Source: an uncultured bacterium
Lineage (GTDB): Bacteria; Bacillota; Clostridia; Peptostreptococcales; Anaerovoracaceae
Length of the DNA: 20,550 nucleotides
Direction: 5' to 3'
Assembly: GCA_905214225.1 (NCBI GenBank)
Contig: CAJMLL010000044.1
Coordinates: 1 to 20,550, forward strand
The notes beneath the pieces are model-generated. The model ran no database searches, had not been told where the DNA came from, and saw only the letters and a list, made by a program, of their open reading frames with translations. How positions within the stretch are numbered: the first letter of the stretch is position 1; each line of letters begins with the position of its first letter. Both the position numbers and the translations under genes were made by a program. This document shows positions 6,824-14,002 of this stretch, one piece after another.

Positions 6824-8062
6824 ATGGAAACTAAGGATGTTGTAATCGTAAGCGCTTGCCGTACAGGTATTGGTAAATTCCTCGGAGAATTCAAGAACAC
6901 ATCTGCAAGAACACTTGCTATGACAGCTGGAAGCGAAGCAATCAAGCGTGCCGGCATTAAGCCAGAAGATGTTGATGAGATCGTTATGGGTGAGTGCTTC
7001 ACAGCAATGCAGGGATCCCTGCCAGCTCGTCAGGTTGGTATGAGAATCGGCATGAGAGAAGACAGTGATGCATGCACAGTTAACCAGAACTGCGCATCCG
7101 CTATGAGAGCACTGGAAATCGCATGCAACGATATTCAGCTTGGAAAGACAGAGATCGGCCTGGCACTTGGTGTTGAGAACATGTCCATGGCACCGTTCGT
7201 ACTGCCAAAGGCTCGTATGGGATACAGAATGGGTTCCATTCCTAATGAAGGTGGAGCAGAGCTGTATGATTCTATGCTGCATGATGGACTGTATGACTCC
7301 CTGAGCAACGGCCACATGGGTGTTACTGCAGATAACGTAGCAAAGAAGTATGGAATCACTCGTGAAGAGTGCGATAAGCTGGCTGTACAGAGCCATACAA
7401 GAGCTGCCAAGGCTACAGAAGAAGGAAAGTTCAAGGACGAGATCGTTCCTGTTATCCAGAAGAAGAGAAAACATGGTAAGGAGATCGAGCTCGTTCTCGA
7501 TAAGGATGAGCACTTCATCCCAGACTGCAACTATGAAACAATCAGCAAGTTTAAGCCTGTATTCACAAAAGACGGTGTAACAACTGCTCCGAACGCATCC
7601 GGTATCAACGACGGTGCTGCTGCTCTGATCGTTATGTCCGCTGATAAGGCTAAAGAGCTGGGAATCAAGCCGATGGCTAAGATGCTGAACATCTGCTACG
7701 CTGGTGTTGCTCCTGAATACATGGGAATCGGACCTGCTTATGCAATTCCAAGATGCCTGAAGGGTGCTGGAGTTGACTTCAAGGATGTTGATTACTTCGA
7801 GATTAACGAGGCATTCGCTGCTCAGTTCCTCGGCGCTAAGAAGATCCTGAAGGATGAGTTCGGCATGGACGTTCCTGCTGATCGCTGCAACCTGAATGGT
7901 TCCGGAATCGCTCTGGGACATCCGGTAGGCTGCTCCGGAATCAGAATCATCGTTACAATGCTGTATGAGATGAAGCGTCATCCAGATTGGAAGATCGGCT
8001 GCGCATCCCTGTGCGTAGGCGGTGGTCCGGCTATGGCATCACTGTGGGAGCTGTGTGACTAA
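6824..8062 (+). CDS. thl: Acetyl-CoA C-acetyltransferase (thiolase)
   Basis: This 412-residue type II thiolase condenses two acetyl-CoA to acetoacetyl-CoA, the entry step of the butyrate pathway. Nucleophile Cys90 sits in NQNCASAM. NEAFA (328-332), NGSGIALGHPVGCSG with His366, and the LCVGGG motif with Cys397 complete the active site. It is about 20 residues longer than common bacterial thiolases, and NQNCASAM differs from the frequent NKVCGSG form, so it belongs to a slightly divergent branch. The start at 6824 is fixed by a near-perfect ribosome site; an upstream in-frame TTG would read through the hairpin and ribosome site. It is the last gene of the operon. Confidence 0.94.
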   Translation: METKDVVIVSACRTGIGKFLGEFKNTSARTLAMTAGSEAIKRAGIKPEDVDEIVMGECFTAMQGSLPARQVGMRIGMREDSDACTVNQNCASAMRALEIACNDIQLGKTEIGLALGVENMSMAPFVLPKARMGYRMGSIPNEGGAELYDSMLHDGLYDSLSNGHMGVTADNVAKKYGITREECDKLAVQSHTRAAKATEEGKFKDEIVPVIQKKRKHGKEIELVLDKDEHFIPDCNYETISKFKPVFTKDGVTTAPNASGINDGAAALIVMSADKAKELGIKPMAKMLNICYAGVAPEYMGIGPAYAIPRCLKGAGVDFKDVDYFEINEAFAAQFLGAKKILKDEFGMDVPADRCNLNGSGIALGHPVGCSGIRIIVTMLYEMKRHPDWKIGCASLCVGGGPAMASLWELCD

Positions 8063-8122
8063 TCCAGTCAGAAACAATCCTCAGAACTTATATAGTGCGG
8101 TGTGAAACCACCGTGATAGCTG

Positions 8123-8163
8123 ACAAGCGCTCCGGTATTTATACCGGAGCGCTTGTTGTTTTT
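8123..8163 (+). terminator. Terminator of the butyrate operon
   Basis: ACAAGCGCTCCGGTAT (8123-8138) and ATACCGGAGCGCTTGT (8141-8156) form a perfect 16-bp arm pair, followed by TGTTTTTGT. It lies 60 nt after thl and separates the operon from pgeF. Confidence 0.95.
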
Positions 8164-8182
8164 GTCTGTTCTCTGTTATGAT
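8153..8182 (+). promoter_or_regulatory. Possible promoter of pgeF
   Basis: TTGTTG (8153-8158), an 18-nt spacer and TATGAT (8177-8182) could drive pgeF, starting just downstream of the operon terminator. The -35 box overlaps the terminator tail, so this is tentative. Confidence 0.35.
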
Positions 8183-8211
8183 GTTGGAAGAGAAAAGATG
8201 AGGAGGACAGA

Positions 8212-9111
8212 ATGAATAAGGAACTGAAAATTGAGGATTTTAAAGCGATTCCACGATGGAGTGACAGGAAAATACATTCTCCTTTGCTCAGACAGCTGCA
8301 GCTGGAAAACGGGAGAAGGCTGCCGCTGCTGTACTTTCCGGAGCTGGAAGCGGGAGATATGGTCAGAACCGGATTTACAACCCGGATCGGTGGATTCAGC
8401 AGAGGCTGCTGTGCATCCATGAACATCAGTTATGACCAGTGTGACGATCCCTGGGATGTTGACCGCAATGTGAAACTGGCTGCAGAGGCGATGGGATCTA
8501 AACCTTCGAAGATGGTCTATACGGAGCAGCAGCATACGACCAATGTTCAGGTTGTGACGGAGAAAGATGCCGGAAGGGGAACCGTGCGTCCACGCGTCTG
8601 GGAAAGCGTAGACGGCCTCATTACCAACGTACCGGGACTGGTACTCACCGCGTTCGGTTCAGACTGCACAACCCTGTATTTTGTCGATCCTGTGCATAAG
8701 GCCATTGGCCTGAGTCATGCGGGCTGGAGGGGGACTGTTGCCGGAATGGCGCAGAAGACGCTTCAGCTTATGGAAGAAGAGTATGGAACTGATCCGAAAG
8801 ATGTGCTCGCGGCTGTCGGTCCGTCGATCTGCAGAAGCTGCTATGAAATCGGCCAGGACGTTGCGGATGAGGTACGCCGCCAGCTGCCGGATTTTGCTGA
8901 TGAGGTTCTGGATGTGTATCCGGAAGATAAATTCCGCCTTGACCTGCATATGCTGAACAAGCTCATTATGGAGCATGCAGGAGTTCCTGCCGATCATATC
9001 TATGTGACTGACATCTGCACCAGATGCAATCCAGAGCTTTTGTTTTCTCACCGCATAATGGGCAGCCAGAGGGGGAATAACGCAGCAATGCTGATGCTGC
9101 GGACGGACTAA
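8212..9111 (+). CDS. pgeF: Peptidoglycan editing factor PgeF (YfiH / multicopper-oxidase-like laccase-domain family)
   Basis: This 299-residue protein belongs to the YfiH/DUF152 family, often labelled polyphenol oxidase. E. coli YfiH is a cytoplasmic amidase that removes wrongly incorporated L-Ser from UDP-MurNAc. EQQHT with His108, DGLIT (134-138), GSDCTTLYF with Cys152 and HAGWRGTV with His169 supply the Zn-binding His/Cys set. GPSICRSCYEIG (203-214) and LLFSHR (276-281) are C-terminal signatures. There is no signal peptide. AGGAGG at 8201-8206 fixes the start. Length is somewhat above the usual 240-280 because of an extra ~40 N-terminal residues. In many Gram-positives pgeF lies near cell-division genes; here it stands alone between a terminator and a small gene. 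Confidence 0.88.
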   Translation: MNKELKIEDFKAIPRWSDRKIHSPLLRQLQLENGRRLPLLYFPELEAGDMVRTGFTTRIGGFSRGCCASMNISYDQCDDPWDVDRNVKLAAEAMGSKPSKMVYTEQQHTTNVQVVTEKDAGRGTVRPRVWESVDGLITNVPGLVLTAFGSDCTTLYFVDPVHKAIGLSHAGWRGTVAGMAQKTLQLMEEEYGTDPKDVLAAVGPSICRSCYEIGQDVADEVRRQLPDFADEVLDVYPEDKFRLDLHMLNKLIMEHAGVPADHIYVTDICTRCNPELLFSHRIMGSQRGNNAAMLMLRTD

Positions 9112-9445
9112 CGCTGACTTCTCCGCCCGGACAAAAACTTCCGGGCAGGGAGCAGAAGCGAAAACGTGTTCTCCCCGGGAGATCAGCAGCTCCAATCCGG
9201 ATTTTTTTGCAGTGTGGAGCAGTGTACTTGTTTGCGAAATGCGCAACGAACACGTGATTTATTATCAAACAACGCAAGGAAGAAATGTAATATAATATAG
9301 GTGTCGGAAGAAGACAAGTGTTGAACATATCGAATTTGCAATTGTATCGTTGTAATACATTTTAATTTCCCGATGTGAACTCCGGCATCTGTCAGGAAAA
9401 TGCCGGGATTCACAGAGAGAATGACAAGCGGGGGAGGACTCCAAA
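9112..9445 (+). promoter_or_regulatory. Intergenic region: hairpin, -10 box and leader hairpin before the small ORF
   Basis: This 334-nt stretch has no larger gene. A hairpin of GCCCGGA (9125-9131) with TCCGGGC (9140-9146) follows pgeF, without an adjacent T-run; a T7 run occurs at about 9200. A perfect TATAAT lies at 9291-9296 but lacks a matching -35 box. The predicted leader holds a strong hairpin, GTGAA..CCGGCAT with ATGCCGG..TTCAC (9375-9413). It ends 32 nt before the next start codon. Confidence 0.45.
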
Positions 9446-9700
9446 ATGCTGAATTTTATTCGGGCATATCGTGAAAGAAAACATGCAGAGAAGCATGCTG
9501 CAGTAAAACTGAATGAGGAAAGTACCTTTACAGTGGACATGAATTCCTGTTCAGCGATTCCGGAAATTCACTGCCGGAGCAACAGAAGAATGCCTGCACT
9601 GAGAACAGGTCAGGGTGTAGATGTGACTTCCCCGGTCTGCAGACAGTGTCATGTCGTTTACGATGATGTTGCTATTCCGGAAGTGCATCCGGTACATTAG
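9446..9700 (+). CDS. Small hypothetical protein, Cys/His-containing
   Basis: This is an 84-residue protein that I do not recognise. It starts with a basic, His-containing stretch (RAYRERKHAEKHAA). Four cysteines follow, at SCS, HCR and VCRQCH; the last is a CxxCH that could bind metal or, less likely, covalent heme, and no export signal supports heme attachment. There is no membrane segment. It is judged real because GGGGGAGG (9430-9437) is 8 nt upstream of the ATG, a TATAAT and leader hairpin precede it, codon use resembles its neighbours, and a strong terminator follows. Function unknown. Confidence 0.55.
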   Translation: MLNFIRAYRERKHAEKHAAVKLNEESTFTVDMNSCSAIPEIHCRSNRRMPALRTGQGVDVTSPVCRQCHVVYDDVAIPEVHPVH

Positions 9701-9747
9701 TTCCCATGGGTTGAGCAGTCAGCCCGCTGAAAAAGAAATACCACGAT

Positions 9748-9776
9748 CCTGAGAATTCTCATGAGAATATTTCAGG
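9748..9776 (+). other. Imperfect hairpin after the small ORF
   Basis: CCTGA..ATTCTC (9748-9760) can pair with GAGAAT..TCAGG (9763-9776) around a very tight loop, followed by TTCTTTTG. It may be a first weak terminator or a 3' stabilising element ahead of the main terminator. Confidence 0.35.
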
Positions 9777-9795
9777 TTCTTTTGAAACCCCAAAA

Positions 9796-9847
9796 GGCCG
9801 CTGCCAAAGCTGTGCAAACAGTTTTGGCAGCGGCCCCCCCTTTTTTT
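9796..9847 (+). terminator. Strong terminator between small ORF and gltS, possibly bidirectional
   Basis: GGCCGCTGCCAAA (9796-9808) pairs perfectly with TTTGGCAGCGGCC (9823-9835), followed on the plus strand by five C and seven T. On the minus strand the same stem is followed by TTTTGGGG, so it may also end the gltS operon. The two units converge here. Confidence 0.92.
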
Positions 9848-9892
9848 GTTTTCAGTAATCAATAATGCTGTTCGTGCATATCAGCACAGCGA

Positions 9893-11083
9893 TTAAATAA
9901 TATTGATAAAGGCTGTGATAATCAGGCTGTTGATAAAGTCAGCAAAGAGGCTTCCGACGATTGGAATGATCAGGAAGGCCTTGACGGACATGACGTACTT
10001 ATCGCAGAGTGCCTGCATATTGGCCATTGCGTTCGGTGTTGCTCCCATGCCGAAACCGCAGAGTCCGGATACGATGACTGCCGCATCGTAGTCTTTTCCG
10101 AGTACACGGAAGGTGACGATGTCTGCGTAGAAGATCATAAACAGAGTCTGGGCCAGCAGCAGGACGACCAGAGGAAGAGCCAGAGCAGCGAGCTGCCAGA
10201 TCTGCAGGGTAATCATCGCAATTCCCAGGAAGAGGGAAAGCGCAATACCACCGAGATCATTGATTTCACCCATACAGACTTTGATTTTTCCCGTGTATTC
10301 GCCGATGTTCCGGATCAGTGCTGCAGCGATCATCGCGCCGATATAGACAGGGAAGGTCAGTCCCGTTTTTGACAGCACATAGGAGAAGATCGTGCCGATT
10401 CCGATTGCAATGATGAGCTGGAATACTGCAGTCGGATACATGCTGACCTCACGTTCATGCTTCTGCTCGTCTTCTACGAGAACACTGTCATCTTCCTCAT
10501 GAACGGTTTTCAGGAGATCGTGTTTTTTGATCAGATGGTTGCCGATCGGGCCTCCGATCAGACTTCCCATGATCAGTCCATATGTCGCGGCAGCTGTAGC
10601 AATGGTGGTTGCACCTTTGACACCGAAATCTTCCAGAACCGGGCCGAAGGCGCCGGCCGTGCCGTGACCGCCGACCATTGGGATGGAACCGGTACACATG
10701 CCGATGAGGGCGCTGACATGGAGCGGTTTGGAAAGCCCGACGGCAATCAGATTCTGGCTCGTAATGAGAATGATGACCAGAACCAGAAAAACAGCCAGAT
10801 CTTTTCCGCCGCTTTTCAGGACCTTCATGTTGGCCTGGAAACCGACGGAGGTAAAGAAGAATACCATACAGACTTCACGCAGCGTGTCATCGAATGTGAC
10901 ATCGACGATGCCGCAGCTGTGGAGAAAGCAGGTGACAATGGCAAAGACCAGGCCCCCGACTACCGGAGCCGGGATGCAGAAACGCGTCAGGAAAGTGATT
11001 TTCTTCCGCAGCCAGGCACCGAGAAGCAGGGCGGCCACCGCCAGAGCCAGGGTTTGATACATATCGAATTTTATTGTGTGCAT
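9893..11083 (-). CDS. gltS: Sodium/glutamate symporter GltS
   Basis: This 396-residue ESS-family membrane protein imports L-glutamate with Na+. About ten hydrophobic segments form two inverted repeats. Both hallmark re-entrant loops are visible: IPMVGGHGTAGAFGP (134-148) and GFGMGATPNAMANM (343-356). A charged cytoplasmic loop, roughly residues 186-216 (KKHDLLKTVHEEDD), separates the halves. Length is typical (about 400). GGAGG lies 4 nt before the ATG. It is the second gene of an operon and starts 12 nt after a TAXI-type solute-binding lipoprotein. That partner is not expected for a classical GltS, which works without a binding protein. Confidence 0.94.
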   Translation of the reverse strand: MHTIKFDMYQTLALAVAALLLGAWLRKKITFLTRFCIPAPVVGGLVFAIVTCFLHSCGIVDVTFDDTLREVCMVFFFTSVGFQANMKVLKSGGKDLAVFLVLVIILITSQNLIAVGLSKPLHVSALIGMCTGSIPMVGGHGTAGAFGPVLEDFGVKGATTIATAAATYGLIMGSLIGGPIGNHLIKKHDLLKTVHEEDDSVLVEDEQKHEREVSMYPTAVFQLIIAIGIGTIFSYVLSKTGLTFPVYIGAMIAAALIRNIGEYTGKIKVCMGEINDLGGIALSLFLGIAMITLQIWQLAALALPLVVLLLAQTLFMIFYADIVTFRVLGKDYDAAVIVSGLCGFGMGATPNAMANMQALCDKYVMSVKAFLIIPIVGSLFADFINSLIITAFINII

Positions 11084-11095
11084 GAGGCCTCCAGA

Positions 11096-12070
11096 TTATT
11101 TTGTTTTAACGGTAATTCCCTTACTCTTATAGTAGTCGGCAGCACCTTTATGGAAAGGAATTGTGATGCTCTCGACTGCCTTTTTCGGAGTGTAATCGAG
11201 ATTGGCGCTTACTTTTCCCTGCATATGAGTTTTATATTTGAATAATAACTCCGTAATCTCTTTTACCGTTGCCTCTGGAAGATTCTTCTTGACCAGGAAG
11301 ACGCAGCGGACACCGACCGTCTGTATGGCGGCAGTCTGTCCATCGTAAGTATTGGCCGGCACCCTGCTTTCGACCAGATATGGATTTGCCTTGAGAATAC
11401 GCTTCTGATGCTTTGCGTCAATGGACAGCAGGCGGATCGGCGTAGTCTTATTTAAATCAGCAATAGCATCTGTTTTTGCGCCGGCTGTAATAAATACCGC
11501 ATCAACTTTCTTATCCTTCAGTGCCTGCATGGCCTTGCTGTACTTCCAGTGCTTTACATGGACCGTTTTTGAAGAAAGGCCGTAGGCGGAAAGAATTTCC
11601 TTCGCGTTCTGGTTTGAACCGGATTCCTTTTCCTCTGTATTGATGGTCTTTCCTTCAAGATCATCAATTGTCCGGATCTTAGAATCCTTTCTGACTACGA
11701 TCTGGCACTGCTCCGTGTACAGCCCCGCAATGGCGCGGAAATTCTGCATCGACTTATCACCCTTGTATTTTCCTTTGCCGTAATACGCCGCTGTGGCCAT
11801 ATCGTTCTGCGCCAGGGCAAGCTGGATGTAGTCTTTATTCAGCAGACGGAGATTCGCCGCTGATCCGGCTGTGATTTTCGTCTTGACCTGCAGTGCGGAA
11901 TCATTGTGATTCAGGATATTGCCGAAATGAGCGCCGAATTCCTGATAGACACCGCCTGTATGTGCAGTACCGAATTTCAGCCCGTGAGACACGTAACGGC
12001 AGCCAGTCATCGATACAACCATTGCAGCCGCACATACCCCGGTCAGAATCATTTTTATTTTCTTGTTCAT
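11096..12070 (-). CDS. TAXI-family TRAP-type solute-binding lipoprotein
   Basis: This 324-residue extracytoplasmic binding protein has a lipoprotein signal peptide: MNKK, a hydrophobic run at 8-20, then MTGC with acylated Cys24 (Met instead of the usual Leu at -3). TAXI-family traits are FGTAHTGGVYQEFG (33-46), AGSAANLRLLNKDYIQLALAQND (68-90), a Glu/Ser/Asn-rich ligand loop near 146-155, and IPFHKGAADYYKSKG (304-318) near the C-terminus. Some TAXI proteins bind glutamate or related acids. The start at 12070 is chosen for GAGGAGG just upstream and for the signal peptide; the frame is open 16 codons further. No TRAP permease is in the window; the only transporter beside it is gltS. Confidence 0.88.
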   Translation of the reverse strand: MNKKIKMILTGVCAAAMVVSMTGCRYVSHGLKFGTAHTGGVYQEFGAHFGNILNHNDSALQVKTKITAGSAANLRLLNKDYIQLALAQNDMATAAYYGKGKYKGDKSMQNFRAIAGLYTEQCQIVVRKDSKIRTIDDLEGKTINTEEKESGSNQNAKEILSAYGLSSKTVHVKHWKYSKAMQALKDKKVDAVFITAGAKTDAIADLNKTTPIRLLSIDAKHQKRILKANPYLVESRVPANTYDGQTAAIQTVGVRCVFLVKKNLPEATVKEITELLFKYKTHMQGKVSANLDYTPKKAVESITIPFHKGAADYYKSKGITVKTK

Positions 12071-12154
12071 ATTCTCTATCCTCCTCAGCCTGAGTTGAAT
12101 AAAAAGAAAGGGCCGCAAGCAGCCCCCGTGCAGTTTTGGTATATAGACGTATAT

Positions 12155-12183
12155 AATCTATCACAATTCTTGATTATTGACAA
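12155..12183 (-). promoter_or_regulatory. Promoter of the TAXI-gltS operon
   Basis: On the minus strand, TTGTCA (12178-12183), a 17-nt spacer and TAGATT (12155-12160) fit a vegetative promoter. A second overlapping candidate is TTGTGA (12161-12166) with TATACC (12138-12143), also at 17 nt. Only one may be used. Confidence 0.5.
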
Positions 12184-12201
12184 AGGAATACGGGCAGATT
12201 T

Positions 12202-12230
12202 TTGAAAAACATAAGGAATTCTGTTAAAAT
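12202..12230 (+). promoter_or_regulatory. Promoter of the PsiE-like gene / hslO unit
   Basis: TTGAAA (12202-12207), a 17-nt spacer and TAAAAT (12225-12230) form a good promoter diverging from the TAXI promoter. The ~95-nt leader has two hairpins: GGTC-TGAG with CTCA..GACC (12237-12261), and the 14-nt palindrome CCGCAGATCTGCGG (12294-12307) just before the ribosome site. Confidence 0.6.
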
Positions 12231-12330
12231 AGTAAAGGTCTGAGCGGTGACTCAGTGGACCATGATAAAAGGCTGTCGTATTTTCAGAAATGTCCGCAGA
12301 TCTGCGGGAACTTCAGGAGGTTGAAACAGA

Positions 12331-12843
12331 TTGAATACGAACGATTTCGGAAAACACAATAAGGAAAACAATAAGGAAGAGCAGCCGAAAGTGCTTACCT
12401 TTCTGCAGAAAGCCGGCGAGCTGCTGGAAATCGTCGCTGCGGCCTTCATGTGCATAGCGGTGATATTTGCATTTATTAAGATGGTCCCTGTTCTTCAGCA
12501 GTTCTGGAAGGGGAATTCACTCAGCTCAGATTTCAATCATTTCATAGAAAATATGTTTACGGTTGTCATCGGAATTGAGTTTTTGAAAATGCTCTGCCGC
12601 CCGGACGCGGATAATGTCCTGGAGACATTGATTTTCCTGGTTGCCCGCCATATGATCGTTACCGATACAACGCCGGTACAGGATCTCGTTTCCACGATCA
12701 GCATTCTGCTGCTTCTTATCATGAAGAAAATCATTCAGGATCCGGGATGTTTGAGGAAGATGTTTTCTGATAAATCGGAAGCCTGCGGAAAGGGACGTGA
12801 AGAGAAGGATGACCTGCCGCTGTCGGATGCCGACAAAGCCTGA
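12331..12843 (+). CDS. PsiE-like small membrane protein
   Basis: This 170-residue protein has a polar, Asn/Lys/Glu-rich N-terminus (1-20) and four probable membrane segments at about 29-50, 69-87, 94-110 and 117-134, then a charged cytoplasmic tail. The middle, VIGIEFLKMLC followed by TLIFLVARHMIVTD, resembles the phosphate-starvation-inducible PsiE family, whose function is not established. Translation starts at TTG (12331), 10 nt after AGGAGG; no ATG in the frame fits as well. hslO follows after 92 nt with no visible terminator, so the two may be cotranscribed. Confidence 0.65.
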   Translation: MNTNDFGKHNKENNKEEQPKVLTFLQKAGELLEIVAAAFMCIAVIFAFIKMVPVLQQFWKGNSLSSDFNHFIENMFTVVIGIEFLKMLCRPDADNVLETLIFLVARHMIVTDTTPVQDLVSTISILLLLIMKKIIQDPGCLRKMFSDKSEACGKGREEKDDLPLSDADKA

Positions 12844-12935
12844 ATGGGCAAGCGGACAGACGAAAGCGGAAGACCGGAAACGGAAATACAGAAACAAAAT
12901 ACAGAAAAGGGAACTACTGAAAAGAGGAATACGAT

Positions 12936-13859
12936 ATGGAAGATTATTTAGTGCGCGCTGCAGCAGCAGACCTGCATATTCGTGCCTTTGCGGTACGGTC
13001 AACCAATCTGGTGCAGAAAGCGCGTGAGATTCATCAGACTTCACCGGTCTGCACAGCGGCGCTGGGACGCCTTCTGACGGCAGGCGCAATGATGGGAAGT
13101 ATGATGAAAGGGGATAAAGACATTGAGACCCTGCAGATTCGTTCAGACGGTCCGATAAAAGGGCTGACCGTTACATCGGACAATCATGGAAATGTGAAGG
13201 GCTTCATCAATAATCCGCAGATTGAGATTCCGCTGAAAGATGAAAAAGCCGGAAAGCTTGATGTCGGAACGGCGGTCGGAAGCGGAGTCCTCAGCGTTAT
13301 CATGGATCTGGGACTGAAAGAGCCTTATACAGGACAGTGTGCATTGCAGACGGGAGAAATCGGCGATGACCTGGCTTACTATTTTACCGTTTCTCAGCAG
13401 ACCCCGTCCGCAGTCGGCCTGGGCGTCATGATCGACACAGACAGCAGTGTGAAGGAAGCCGGAGGCTTTATTATCCAGCTGATGCCGGACTGCCCGGAAG
13501 AAAGTATTTCAAAACTGGAGAAACGTCTGGCGGAAATCCACTCCGTCACAAAACTGATGGAGCAGGGGATGACGCCGGAAGAAATGCTTGAGGCCCTGCT
13601 TTCAGACCAGAATCTTGAGTTCAACGGAAGCATGCCGGTACAGTATCACTGTAACTGCAGCAGAGACCGGGTTCTCCGCTCCCTTGCGGCCATTTCCACG
13701 AAAGATATCCAGGAACTGATCGAAGAGAACAAGCCAGTTGAGATGGAATGCTATTTCTGCCACTCTAAATACAGCTTCAGTCCGGAAGAACTGAAAAAGA
13801 TTCTGGAGCAGCGCAGAATACAGAAAGCAGAAGATAAAGAAAAGAAGGAAGCGGAATAG
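12936..13859 (+). CDS. hslO: Redox-regulated chaperone Hsp33
   Basis: This 307-residue cytoplasmic holdase is activated by oxidation. The N-terminal domain has the usual RAFAVRSTNLVQKAREIHQTSP (16-37) and a Gly-rich core (SDGPIKGLTVTSDNHGNVKG). The redox switch near the C-terminus holds YHCNCSRDR (Cys239, Cys241) and MECYFCHSKY (Cys272, Cys275), the CxC...CxxC Zn site that forms disulfides under oxidative stress. A charged tail (KAEDKEKKEAE) extends slightly past the family's usual end. AGAGG lies about 8 nt before the ATG. Its place among anaerobic fermentation genes fits protection against occasional oxygen exposure. Confidence 0.95.
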   Translation: MEDYLVRAAAADLHIRAFAVRSTNLVQKAREIHQTSPVCTAALGRLLTAGAMMGSMMKGDKDIETLQIRSDGPIKGLTVTSDNHGNVKGFINNPQIEIPLKDEKAGKLDVGTAVGSGVLSVIMDLGLKEPYTGQCALQTGEIGDDLAYYFTVSQQTPSAVGLGVMIDTDSSVKEAGGFIIQLMPDCPEESISKLEKRLAEIHSVTKLMEQGMTPEEMLEALLSDQNLEFNGSMPVQYHCNCSRDRVLRSLAAISTKDIQELIEENKPVEMECYFCHSKYSFSPEELKKILEQRRIQKAEDKEKKEAE

Positions 13860-13861
13860 CA

Positions 13862-13918
13862 TCCGTCAGAACGTGCAGAAGCGGCTGTCTGACGGAACGG
13901 CAGGTCTGTTTCCGTCAG
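13862..13918 (+). repeat. Alternating complementary repeats (mutually exclusive hairpins)
   Basis: TCCGTCAG occurs at 13862-13869 and again at 13911-13918, with its complement CTGACGGA between them at 13889-13896. The middle copy can pair with either side, 8-9 bp each, so two hairpins exclude each other. No T-run follows the second stem (AGATCTTTCC), so a terminator role for hslO is weak. It lies just upstream of the next promoter. Confidence 0.55.
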
Positions 13919-13943
13919 AGATCTTTCCTTGCGCGTTTGAATT

Positions 13944-13973
13944 TTGTCCGTATGCCTGAAGAGGTATTAAAAT
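13944..13973 (+). promoter_or_regulatory. Promoter of the FMN-dependent dehydrogenase gene
   Basis: TTGTCC (13944-13949), an 18-nt spacer and TAAAAT (13968-13973) lie about 30 nt upstream of the start codon. The leader is short and carries GAGGAG. Confidence 0.5.
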
Positions 13974-14002
13974 ATTAAAATGATCAGAGAGGAGTATGAA
14001 AA

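Noticed and set aside
6773..7981. Minus-strand frame of 402 codons opposite thl
   Set aside because: Antisense shadow of the thiolase gene with Cys/Ser/His-rich nonsense composition and no ribosome site or promoter.
9642..9653. CxxCH of the 84-residue protein as a c-type heme site
   Set aside because: No export signal or membrane anchor is present and c-type cytochromes need attachment outside the cytoplasm; metal binding is the more modest reading.
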